This document shows positions 1 through 7,450 of a stretch of DNA of 64,000 bases, in pieces (position 1 is the first letter of the stretch; each line of letters begins with the position of its first letter). The position numbers and the translations under genes were made by a program. Under the pieces are notes generated by a model that saw only the letters and a program-made list of their open reading frames with translations, ran no database searches and was not told where the DNA came from. This DNA is from CALKJP01 sp046299555 (GTDB taxonomy: Bacteria; Bacteroidota; Bacteroidia; JACCXN01), in contig JBKBHS010000001.1 in NCBI GenBank assembly GCA_046299555.1, forward strand, positions 1,302,001-1,366,000, written 5' to 3'.

Positions 1-65
1 ATAGTAACAATGACTATTTATTTTATTCTATTTGGTAAACAGAAATTTGGTAGCGAGTAGATTTT

Positions 66-503
66 TTAATCTAAAAACAGTTTAAGACTTTTATAATCAA
101 TTATAGCATTAAATTGATGTAATAAATCACTTCCCAAAACTCCTTGTATTTTCTTGAAACCTAATTTTTCATAGCTTTCATTTACATGGCTTAAATCAAT
201 TATTGCAATTGAAATATTTTCTATTTTTTTATCTCCAATTTCAAATAAATCAATTTTAGTTTGATGTATATCCATGCTGTTGGTTCCAAGTCCGGTTGAC
301 TTTTCTTCCAATAATTCAATTTCTTGATTGGGATTAAATAAATGTATTTGATTTTTATCCAAAACAGTTTTTGAAGCTCCCGTGTCTAAAATGAAATGAG
401 CATTTTTATCATTTATTTTTACTCTTAAACTTAAATGATAGCCTCCGTTTTCTATGGTTAATAAGTCAATATTAATACAATGCATATACGTATTATTAAA
501 CAT
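66..503 (-). CDS. Retropepsin-like aspartyl protease family protein
   Basis: The 145-residue product carries the aspartic protease signature DTGAS at about residues 41-45, preceded by a short beta-rich stretch, and a later hydrophobic VLGSDLL motif that matches the flap/second-half pattern of clan AA single-domain proteases. Such proteins have one catalytic Asp and act as homodimers, like retropepsins. There is no signal peptide, so it is probably cytoplasmic; the substrate is unknown. The first ATG (503) abuts the T-run of the terminator at 504-530. An internal ATG at 485 would give 139 residues without touching the terminator and may be the real start. It lies downstream of mdh on the same strand but is separated from it by that terminator. 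Confidence 0.75.
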   Translation of the reverse strand: MFNNTYMHCINIDLLTIENGGYHLSLRVKINDKNAHFILDTGASKTVLDKNQIHLFNPNQEIELLEEKSTGLGTNSMDIHQTKIDLFEIGDKKIENISIAIIDLSHVNESYEKLGFKKIQGVLGSDLLHQFNAIIDYKSLKLFLD

Positions 504-530
504 AAAAAAGGCTGCTTTAAGCAGCCTTTT
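504..530 (-). terminator. Rho-independent terminator after mdh
   Basis: An inverted repeat AAGGCTGCTT/AAGCAGCCTT forms a GC-containing stem with a very small loop, followed on the minus strand by a run of T that runs straight into the ATG of the next gene. It sits 22 bp downstream of the mdh stop codon and is well placed to end mdh transcription. A T-run of similar length on the plus strand makes it potentially bidirectional. Confidence 0.8.
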
Positions 531-551
531 AAGAATAATTACATTAAAAAA

Positions 552-1487
552 TTAATTGGTTACAGTGCTTAAAACATTATTCATATTTCTTACTGCATCA
601 GCACTTTTTGCAAATAGTGCTTTTTCTTCTTCGTTAAGATTTAAGTCAATTATTTTTTCCCATCCATTTTTTCCAATAATTACAGGAACACCTAAGCAAA
701 TATCTTTTTGGCCATATTCACCGTCTAAATATACACAGCATGGGAATAAGCGTTTTTGATCATTTAAGATGCTATCCACTAAAACAGCAACAGCAGCACC
801 GGGAGCATACCAAGCAGAGGTGCCAAGCATTGCGGTTAATGTTGCACCACCAACCATAGTGTCAGCTGCAATTTTCTTTAAAGTTTCTGTGTTTAAAAAT
901 TGCGAAACAGGAACCCCTTTGTATGAAGCTAAGCGTGTTAAAGGAATCATTGTTGTATCTCCATGTCCGCCAATAACCATTCCATCAATATCGTTAGCAG
1001 GCGCATTTAATGCTACCGACAAATAGTGGCGGAATCGAGAACTATCCAATATACCTCCCATACCAATGATTCTATTTTTAGGCAACTTACTTTCTTTAAG
1101 GGCAAGGTATGTCATGGTATCCATTGGATTACTAACTACAACAATTATTGCATTAGGTGAATATTTTAAAACATTTTCAGTAACACCTTTTACAATCCCG
1201 GCATTAATTCCAATTAATTCTTCGCGAGTCATACCGGGTTTACGTGGTACCCCACTGGTTATAACAACTACATCGCTATTCGATGTTTTAGTATAATCAT
1301 TTGTACTTCCAATAATTCGGGTGTTAAAACCATTAAGTGTGGCGGTTTGCATCATATCAAGTGCTTTACCCTCTGCAAAGTTTTCGCGAATGTCTAATAA
1401 AACTATTTCGCTTGCTATTCGTTGATGAGCTAAAACATCGGCACAGGTTGCTCCCACATTTCCTGCACCTACAATGGTTACTTTCAT
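552..1487 (-). CDS. mdh: Malate dehydrogenase (LDH-like type)
   Basis: The protein (311 aa) should oxidise L-malate to oxaloacetate with NAD+ in the TCA cycle. The N-terminus has the Rossmann motif VGAGNVGATCA (about 7-17). The substrate loop PRKPGMTREEL (about 82-92) has the arginines expected of a malate rather than lactate enzyme, NPMDTMTYL contributes the conserved Asn, and GGHGDTTMIPL (about 173-183) holds the catalytic His. Length is normal for this family. It is monocistronic in appearance, with a strong terminator just downstream and about 200 bp of AT-rich leader shared divergently with the sigma factor gene. Confidence 0.95.
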   Translation of the reverse strand: MKVTIVGAGNVGATCADVLAHQRIASEIVLLDIRENFAEGKALDMMQTATLNGFNTRIIGSTNDYTKTSNSDVVVITSGVPRKPGMTREELIGINAGIVKGVTENVLKYSPNAIIVVVSNPMDTMTYLALKESKLPKNRIIGMGGILDSSRFRHYLSVALNAPANDIDGMVIGGHGDTTMIPLTRLASYKGVPVSQFLNTETLKKIAADTMVGGATLTAMLGTSAWYAPGAAVAVLVDSILNDQKRLFPCCVYLDGEYGQKDICLGVPVIIGKNGWEKIIDLNLNEEEKALFAKSADAVRNMNNVLSTVTN

Positions 1488-1694
1488 AGATTTATGTTTT
1501 ATTATTTATAGGTTAATTTTTTGAATGGTGGCTAAATTAGAAATTAGCTTTAAAATTCAGAAAAATTGCCTGATTAAACTTTTAAAAACTTTTCAACTTC
1601 AATGTTTATTAACTTGGTTAAAAAGATATTTTTGTTTTTAATAAAATATTTGGCAACCACCATTAAACTCATTCGTCTTAAAGGCAAGTTTTAA

Positions 1695-2276
1695 ATGAAA
1701 ATTGAAGATCCCGAAAAGTTAAAAGCTATTGTTCAAGGCTGTGTGCGTGAAGAACGTAAATGCCAAAAAATGATCTTTGAAATGTACTATGGTAAAATGA
1801 TGAGTGCCTGTTTGAGATATATTTCTGATAAAGATGAGGCGCAAGATGTATTGCAAGACGGATTTATAAAAGTATTTAGCAATATTTCAAAATTTGATTT
1901 TAATGGCTCGTTTGAGGGGTGGGTAAGAAGAATTATTGTGAATACAGCAATTGATTATATCCGAAAAAAAAAGAAAGATATTTTTCAGGTTACTGATCAT
2001 GAATTTATAATGGTTAATTATTCGGAAGAAGCTGATAAAACGGATGATGAAAATATGTATGCCAACTTGAAAAAAAATGAAATTTTAGATGCCATACAGC
2101 AACTATCACCGGCATACAAAACCGTTTTTAATATGTATGTAATTGATGGTTATACACATCAACAAATAGCCGAACTTTTGAATATTAACATAGGTACATC
2201 AAAATCAAATTTGGCAAAAGCCAGAATGAATTTGCAAAAAATTTTAAAAGAGAAACTATTTAAGTATAATAAATAA
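1695..2276 (+). CDS. ECF-type RNA polymerase sigma factor
   Basis: The 193-residue protein has the two-domain layout of group 4 (sigma-70 ECF) factors. Region 2 (about 22-93) contains DEAQDVLQDGFIKVF and the segment GWVRRIIVNTAIDYIRKKKK. Region 4 (about 130-185) contains LSPAYKTVFNMYVIDGYTHQ followed by a helix-turn-helix ending in SKSNLAKAR. The next gene, 17 bp downstream, encodes a membrane protein in the usual anti-sigma position, and three giant secreted proteins follow, suggesting that this factor controls surface protein expression. A TATTTTTG match to the Bacteroidota -7 element lies at 1627-1634, but the region is so AT-rich that this is weak. The target promoters cannot be read from this window. 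Confidence 0.93.
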   Translation: MKIEDPEKLKAIVQGCVREERKCQKMIFEMYYGKMMSACLRYISDKDEAQDVLQDGFIKVFSNISKFDFNGSFEGWVRRIIVNTAIDYIRKKKKDIFQVTDHEFIMVNYSEEADKTDDENMYANLKKNEILDAIQQLSPAYKTVFNMYVIDGYTHQQIAELLNINIGTSKSNLAKARMNLQKILKEKLFKYNK

Positions 2277-2293
2277 GATTTTTTTAGATTGTT

Positions 2294-3553
2294 ATGGAAA
2301 ATAAATTGGATGAAATTATTAAAAAAGCGGCATTAGAACAGGAAGAAGTTTATCACCCTGAATATTGGGATGCCTTTGAAAAAAAACTCAATGCCTATAA
2401 AAAGCCAAATAATAATTGGATGAAATATGCTGCTGGTGCAGCGGTGGTTGTTGCTACCGTAGCTATTATTAATTATTTTACAAATAGTAATGAACTTAAT
2501 GTACCGGTTACAGAAAATAAAACCAATACAACTGAAAAGTTAAGTAAAACTAAAGAAACTGAAAAAAATACAGTTGAATCGGAAAGAATCAATACTAATC
2601 AACCGGTTGAAAATAAGGTAGTAAATCAAAACAAGACATCGGTTTTAGTAATTGAAAAAGAAGGTGTTAGGTCAGATTCGCCCATCGAAAATAAGTTACA
2701 AACAACTAACGAAGAAAAAACAAATTTATCTCCTAAAAATGAAATTGTAAGCAATAATATTATTGAGCAGAATTTGCCAAAGATTACTATAGACCTTAAA
2801 AAGTCAATCGTTTGCGAAGGTGAACAATTTAATGTTTATGCATTAAATATTCCTGAAAATGCTGTTGTTTCATGGGATTTTGGGGATGGAAAATCTTCGA
2901 GCAAAATTCAAGCAACACATGTTTACAACAAAGCCGGAAGCTATCAAATAGAACTAAATTGTTTCAAGGATAAAAAGTTAATTCATAAAGAGTCCTTACC
3001 AATTACCGTTGTGTCGAATCCTAAAGCCGATTTTGAATGGACTGATAAAAATTCAGAATTAGAAGAAAATTATACAATTTCCTTTAAGGATAAGAGTTAT
3101 GACGCAATTTCTTGGGAATGGAATTTTGGTGATAAAACAGTTGATAATACAAGTAATCCAATTCACACTTACAAAGGTCAAGGTACTTATGCAGTCTCAT
3201 TAACTGTAACTAATATGAATGGATGCAAAGACCAAAAAACAGAATTTGTATCGGTAGTTGATCAAAATCCTTTGCTAGCTCCAAATAGTTTTTCACCAAA
3301 CGGAGATGGTTTAAATGATTATTTTATGCCAAAACTTCTTGAAACTAATAACATTAATTTTGAATTAAAAATTTTAGATAGAGCCGGTAATATTATTTAT
3401 GTTACAAACGACAGTAATAAACCATGGAATGGCAGATTTAACAATACAGGCGAGTTAATGAATAATGGAACACCTTATTTTTGGATGGTAACTATTTTTG
3501 GAACTGAGGGTAAAATTAAACGTTTTAATGGAACAATTAATATTGTAAATTAG
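2294..3553 (+). CDS. Membrane-anchored putative anti-sigma protein with PKD and T9SS C-terminal domains
   Basis: The 419-residue protein starts with about 42 charged, presumably cytoplasmic residues (an acidic helix, then HPEYWDAFEKKLNAY). A single membrane segment follows at about 44-62 (YAAGAAVVVATVAII). Next come a Lys/Glu/Asn/Thr-rich linker (about 65-165) and two PKD domains with the hallmark WDFGDG and WNFGD motifs (about 195-240 and 270-325). The last about 90 residues contain PNSFSPNGDGLNDYFMP and a PWNGR/GTPYFWM pattern typical of the gliding-motility C-terminal domain (CHU_C, TIGR04131 type). Position after the ECF gene, the short N-terminal domain and the membrane helix suggest an anti-sigma factor, but I cannot name a known anti-sigma domain. 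A T9SS cargo-type domain on an inner-membrane-anchored protein is odd, because it should not be free to leave the cell. It may act as a sensor domain (inference). Confidence 0.85.
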   Translation: MENKLDEIIKKAALEQEEVYHPEYWDAFEKKLNAYKKPNNNWMKYAAGAAVVVATVAIINYFTNSNELNVPVTENKTNTTEKLSKTKETEKNTVESERINTNQPVENKVVNQNKTSVLVIEKEGVRSDSPIENKLQTTNEEKTNLSPKNEIVSNNIIEQNLPKITIDLKKSIVCEGEQFNVYALNIPENAVVSWDFGDGKSSSKIQATHVYNKAGSYQIELNCFKDKKLIHKESLPITVVSNPKADFEWTDKNSELEENYTISFKDKSYDAISWEWNFGDKTVDNTSNPIHTYKGQGTYAVSLTVTNMNGCKDQKTEFVSVVDQNPLLAPNSFSPNGDGLNDYFMPKLLETNNINFELKILDRAGNIIYVTNDSNKPWNGRFNNTGELMNNGTPYFWMVTIFGTEGKIKRFNGTINIVN

Positions 3554-3589
3554 TAAAATATTAAATGTATAAAATCTTCACTTTTATTT

Positions 3590-6500
3590 ATGTCGAGAAA
3601 AATTTATATAAAGATTTTACCTTTTTTACTTAGTTTATCAGGCTTAGTGTTAATCAACAAAAACACTGAAGCTTGTCATGCGTTAGCATTAGTTAGTTAC
3701 TCTGCCGTAACTAGTGCTACAGGTGTTACAGTAAGTGGTAGTTCTGATTCACCGACTTGTGGGTGTGGACCTTATTATATGGAAATTCAATTGGGCTGTG
3801 GAGGAAATTTTGCAACAAGCGATGGTTTATACCCTGATTGTAATGGAGCTGGATGGAATACTCAATTTTGGTGGAGGAGTATAATAACCGGAAATACAGG
3901 AAAACCTAATTGCCAGGTTGTTGCTTATAATACAATTTTTATTCCTTATTCAGCACTTTGTCCTGGAACAACTTATGCTTTGCGTTCGAGGGAGCGTTTA
4001 TGTGGAGGAGGAGGTCAAGGCCCATGGAGTCCTGTAATAACATTTACAACACCTGGAACTCCTCCGGCATTAACAGGTACATTAACAGCAAGCGCAAATC
4101 CTATATGTTCTCCAAACTCTACTACACTAACGGCTAATTTTTCGGGTGGATGTGGAAATATTACTTATTCATGGAGTCATGGTTTAGGAACCGGTGCTGT
4201 AAAAACTGTAAATCCAACCACAACAACTACATATACTGTAACTGCTACAACAACCTGTGGACAAACTGCAACTCAATCTATTACAATAACTGTTAATACA
4301 CCATCAACACCGGCTACAAGCATTACTGCTACTCCAGCAACTATTTGTGCGGGGCAATCGTCTACTTTAACATTAAACGGAGGTTCGCTTGGATTAGGCG
4401 CAACATGGCAATGGTATTCTGGAAGTTGTGGAGGCACACCGGTCGGTAGCGGAACATCCATAACGGTAACACCAGGAACTACAACAACTTATTTTGTAAG
4501 AGCCGAAGGAACTTGTAATACAACTACTTGTGCATCAGTTACTGTTACAGTTAATCCCGGTCCTACGGTTACCGTTTCTCCAACCAATCCTTCTATTTGT
4601 GCGGGTTCGTCTGTTAGTTTATCAGCATCCGGAGCAACATCTTATACTTGGACACCTGCTACAGGATTATCAAGTACTACCGGAGCAAATGTAACTGCAA
4701 ATCCATCAACCACAACAACATATACTGTAACAGGTACTACCAGTGGTTGTTCGGGCACAGCTAATGTAACCGTTACTGTTAATCCTTTACCTACGGTAAC
4801 AATTACACCTGCAAATCCCACAATCTGCAGCGGTCAATCTGTTACTCTTACTGCTAATGGTGCAGATTCATATAGCTGGAGTCCTGCTTCTGGCTTAAGT
4901 TCTACTAATACTGCTTCCGTTTCTGCTAGCCCTACAACTACTACCACCTATACTATAATTGGAACAACAACAGCTGGGTGTACTAATACCGGAACAGTAA
5001 CTGTTAGTGTTACAGCGAATCCGGTAGTTAGTGTTACTCCTAATAACCCTGCAATATGCAGTGGACAAAGTGTTACTTTATCAGCAAGTGGAGCTACTAC
5101 TTACGATTGGTCTCCTGCAACTGGATTATCATCAACTACAGGTGCATCAGTTACAGCAAGTCCAGCAACAACTACAACATATACAGTTACAGGATATAAT
5201 GGAACGTGTTCATCAACTGCGACAACTACTGTTACAGTAAATCCCACTCCAATTGTAACTGTAACACCTGCTACGTCATCTATTTGTATTGGCAATAACG
5301 TTACTTTAACGGCTAATGGAGCTTCCACTTATTCTTGGTCTCCTGCAACCGGATTAAATCAAACTACAGGTGCTACTGTAACAAGTCAGCCATCTTCTGC
5401 AGGTACTTATACTTATACCGTAACAGGTACTAGTGCTGCAGGTTGTATAAGTACAGCAACTGCAACCGTTACTGTAAATCCATTACCCGTAATCTCTTTA
5501 GGACCTAATAATCCTACCATATGTGCTGGTGGAAATATTGGACTCACAGCAAGTGGTGCCAGCGCTTATACTTGGGCACCTTCATCCGGATTATCCGCAA
5601 CAACCGGAACTAATGTTACTGCAACTCCATCTGCTACCACGCAATACACCGTAGTAGGGACCGATGCCAATGGCTGTGTGAATACGGGCAATATAACGGT
5701 AACGGTAAATCCATTACCAACGTTATCGGTAACCCCTAATTCACCGAGTATATGTGTAGGTTCAAATACTACGTTAACAGCCAGTGGAGCAAGTACCTAT
5801 ACTTGGGCACCGACTACAGGATTATCATCTGGCTCAGGCTCAAGCGTTACGGCAAGTCCTGCAAATACTACAACATACACCATAACAGGAACAGATGTAA
5901 ATGGATGTACCAATACCACATCGGTAACAGTAACGGTAAATTCCTTACCAAACGTTACGGCTAATGCAGCTCCGGCCACCATATGTTCAGGAACAACCAC
6001 TACCTTAACGGCTAATGGAGCTGTGATGTATAGTTGGACTCCATCAGGAAGTTTATCTTCATCGAGCGGTTCAACCGTAACGGGTCAACCGATGAGCACA
6101 ACGACCTATACAGTAACGGGAACAGATGCGAATGGATGTGTTAATACCTCAACGGTAACGGTAACGGTAAATCCATCACCAACGATAAGTACCACAGCGA
6201 GTCCGAGTACGATATGTATGGGAGGCGTATCGATATTAACAGCGAGCGGAGGAGCAACGTATACATGGAGTCCTGCAACAGGATTATCAAGTACAACAGG
6301 AGCGAGTGTAAATGCAAGTCCATCAGTTACAACCACATATACCGTAACAGGAACAACGGTAGGGGGCTGTTCGGGCACAGCCACAGTAACGGTGAATGTA
6401 TATCCTGTCATATCGGTAACAGCCTTGGGCAGTGGAGCGATATGTGCGGGCAATTCAACGAGCTTAACAGCCATAGCCAGTGGAGGTAATGGAGGGCCGT

Positions 6501-7441
6501 ATTATTATTTATGGACACCTGCAACAGGTTTAAATACGACCACATCAGCCACAGTAACAGCAAGTCCAACCGTAACAACCACATATACAGTAACCGTTAC
6601 GGACAATTGTGGTTCACCTCAGGGTACTGCACAGGTAACTGTAACTGTAAATCCTTTGCCAGAGGTTAGTTTTACAGCTGATACCCTAAGTGGATGTGCT
6701 CCTGTAACGGTTAATTTTACCAATACTTCACCAACATCATTTGCATGTGCATGGGATTTTGGAGATAATACCTACTCCAATTTCTGTGCACCAACACATA
6801 CATTTAATGAGGTAGGATCATATCCAATAAGTTTAACTGTAACCGATGCAAATGGTTGTGTAAACACACAAGGTGGTATGACGGTAAATGTATATGGCTA
6901 TCCAACGGCAGAATTTAACATGGGTCCGCAACCAACTACAATAGTAAGGCCATTGATAAGTTTTGATGGTACAGTATCGAGCAGTGATGTAGTAGATTGG
7001 ACATGGCATATAGCTAACATGGATACATTAACAGGGAATCAAGTACAATATGCTTTTGCCGACACGGGTAGTTATCCAGTAACTTTGTATGTAGTAAATG
7101 AATATGGTTGTTTAGACAGTATAGTAAAAGAGGTAGTGATATTAGGAGATTATACCTTGTTTATACCGAATGCCTTTACGCCCAATGAAGATGGGATAAA
7201 TGATACGTGGGGACCGGAGGGAGTAGGGATAGGTACACAGCCCGGAGATTACATATTATACATTTTTAACCGATGGGGAGAAATGATATTTGTATCAGAA
7301 GATATAAATAAGCAATGGAATGGAATACCGCAAGGAGCATCAGATGTAGCACAACAAGATAGCTACATGTATCGAATAATAGTTAAAAATTCACTTGGAG
7401 AAAAAAATCAATACATTGGTCATTTTAATTTAGTTAAGTAG
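3590..7441 (+). CDS. Giant secreted Ig/PKD-repeat protein with gliding-motility C-terminal domain
   Basis: The 1283-residue product has a signal peptide (about 1-31). An N-terminal Cys/Gly-rich region follows, then about eleven Ig/PKD-like repeats of about 77 residues, each beginning near an ICxG motif and ending with TTTYTVTG...VTVTVNP. A PKD domain (WDFGDN, about 1065) and a further beta domain come next. The C-terminus has PNAFTPNEDGINDTW, FNRWGEMIF and a final beta-strand, the CHU_C type signal for type IX secretion. The role is probably a long surface adhesin or matrix protein (inference). It lies 36 bp after the putative anti-sigma gene and 9 bp before another protein of the same class. 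Codon use changes visibly inside the repeat region (see finding). Confidence 0.92.
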   Translation: MSRKIYIKILPFLLSLSGLVLINKNTEACHALALVSYSAVTSATGVTVSGSSDSPTCGCGPYYMEIQLGCGGNFATSDGLYPDCNGAGWNTQFWWRSIITGNTGKPNCQVVAYNTIFIPYSALCPGTTYALRSRERLCGGGGQGPWSPVITFTTPGTPPALTGTLTASANPICSPNSTTLTANFSGGCGNITYSWSHGLGTGAVKTVNPTTTTTYTVTATTTCGQTATQSITITVNTPSTPATSITATPATICAGQSSTLTLNGGSLGLGATWQWYSGSCGGTPVGSGTSITVTPGTTTTYFVRAEGTCNTTTCASVTVTVNPGPTVTVSPTNPSICAGSSVSLSASGATSYTWTPATGLSSTTGANVTANPSTTTTYTVTGTTSGCSGTANVTVTVNPLPTVTITPANPTICSGQSVTLTANGADSYSWSPASGLSSTNTASVSASPTTTTTYTIIGTTTAGCTNTGTVTVSVTANPVVSVTPNNPAICSGQSVTLSASGATTYDWSPATGLSSTTGASVTASPATTTTYTVTGYNGTCSSTATTTVTVNPTPIVTVTPATSSICIGNNVTLTANGASTYSWSPATGLNQTTGATVTSQPSSAGTYTYTVTGTSAAGCISTATATVTVNPLPVISLGPNNPTICAGGNIGLTASGASAYTWAPSSGLSATTGTNVTATPSATTQYTVVGTDANGCVNTGNITVTVNPLPTLSVTPNSPSICVGSNTTLTASGASTYTWAPTTGLSSGSGSSVTASPANTTTYTITGTDVNGCTNTTSVTVTVNSLPNVTANAAPATICSGTTTTLTANGAVMYSWTPSGSLSSSSGSTVTGQPMSTTTYTVTGTDANGCVNTSTVTVTVNPSPTISTTASPSTICMGGVSILTASGGATYTWSPATGLSSTTGASVNASPSVTTTYTVTGTTVGGCSGTATVTVNVYPVISVTALGSGAICAGNSTSLTAIASGGNGGPYYYLWTPATGLNTTTSATVTASPTVTTTYTVTVTDNCGSPQGTAQVTVTVNPLPEVSFTADTLSGCAPVTVNFTNTSPTSFACAWDFGDNTYSNFCAPTHTFNEVGSYPISLTVTDANGCVNTQGGMTVNVYGYPTAEFNMGPQPTTIVRPLISFDGTVSSSDVVDWTWHIANMDTLTGNQVQYAFADTGSYPVTLYVVNEYGCLDSIVKEVVILGDYTLFIPNAFTPNEDGINDTWGPEGVGIGTQPGDYILYIFNRWGEMIFVSEDINKQWNGIPQGASDVAQQDSYMYRIIVKNSLGEKNQYIGHFNLVK
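4560..6660 (+). repeat. In-frame tandem repeats of about 231 bp (Ig/PKD-like units)
   Basis: The conserved Cys codon of the ICxG motif recurs at 4598, 4826, 5057, 5285, 5522, 5753, 5984, 6215 and 6443, giving spacings of 228, 231, 228, 237, 231, 231, 231 and 228 bp. All spacings are multiples of three, so these are protein-domain repeats and not a CRISPR or a non-coding satellite. Units differ at the nucleotide level, but the later ones share long ACGGTAACGGTAAAT-type strings. Confidence 0.9.
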
Positions 7442-7450
7442 CAACGAAAG

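Noticed and set aside
1..65. Left edge sequence
   Set aside because: No ORF, hairpin or promoter could be supported in these bases.
556..1296. Plus-strand open frames opposite mdh
   Set aside because: mdh is clearly coding on the minus strand with all catalytic motifs; the opposite frames carry none.
1627..1634. TATTTTTG as promoter of the ECF sigma gene
   Set aside because: The match sits in a T/A-only stretch where such words are expected by chance, and there is no -33 element.
5797..6474. Long antisense open frames opposite the repeat region
   Set aside because: They are shadows of the Thr/Val-rich repeat coding sequence, rich in Val/Thr themselves, with no promoter or family motif.
4560..6660. 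Regularly spaced repeats of about 231 bp, first considered as a CRISPR or satellite array
   Set aside because: All spacings are multiples of three, there is one long open frame, and the repeats translate to Ig/PKD-like domains; there are no short identical repeats with unique spacers.
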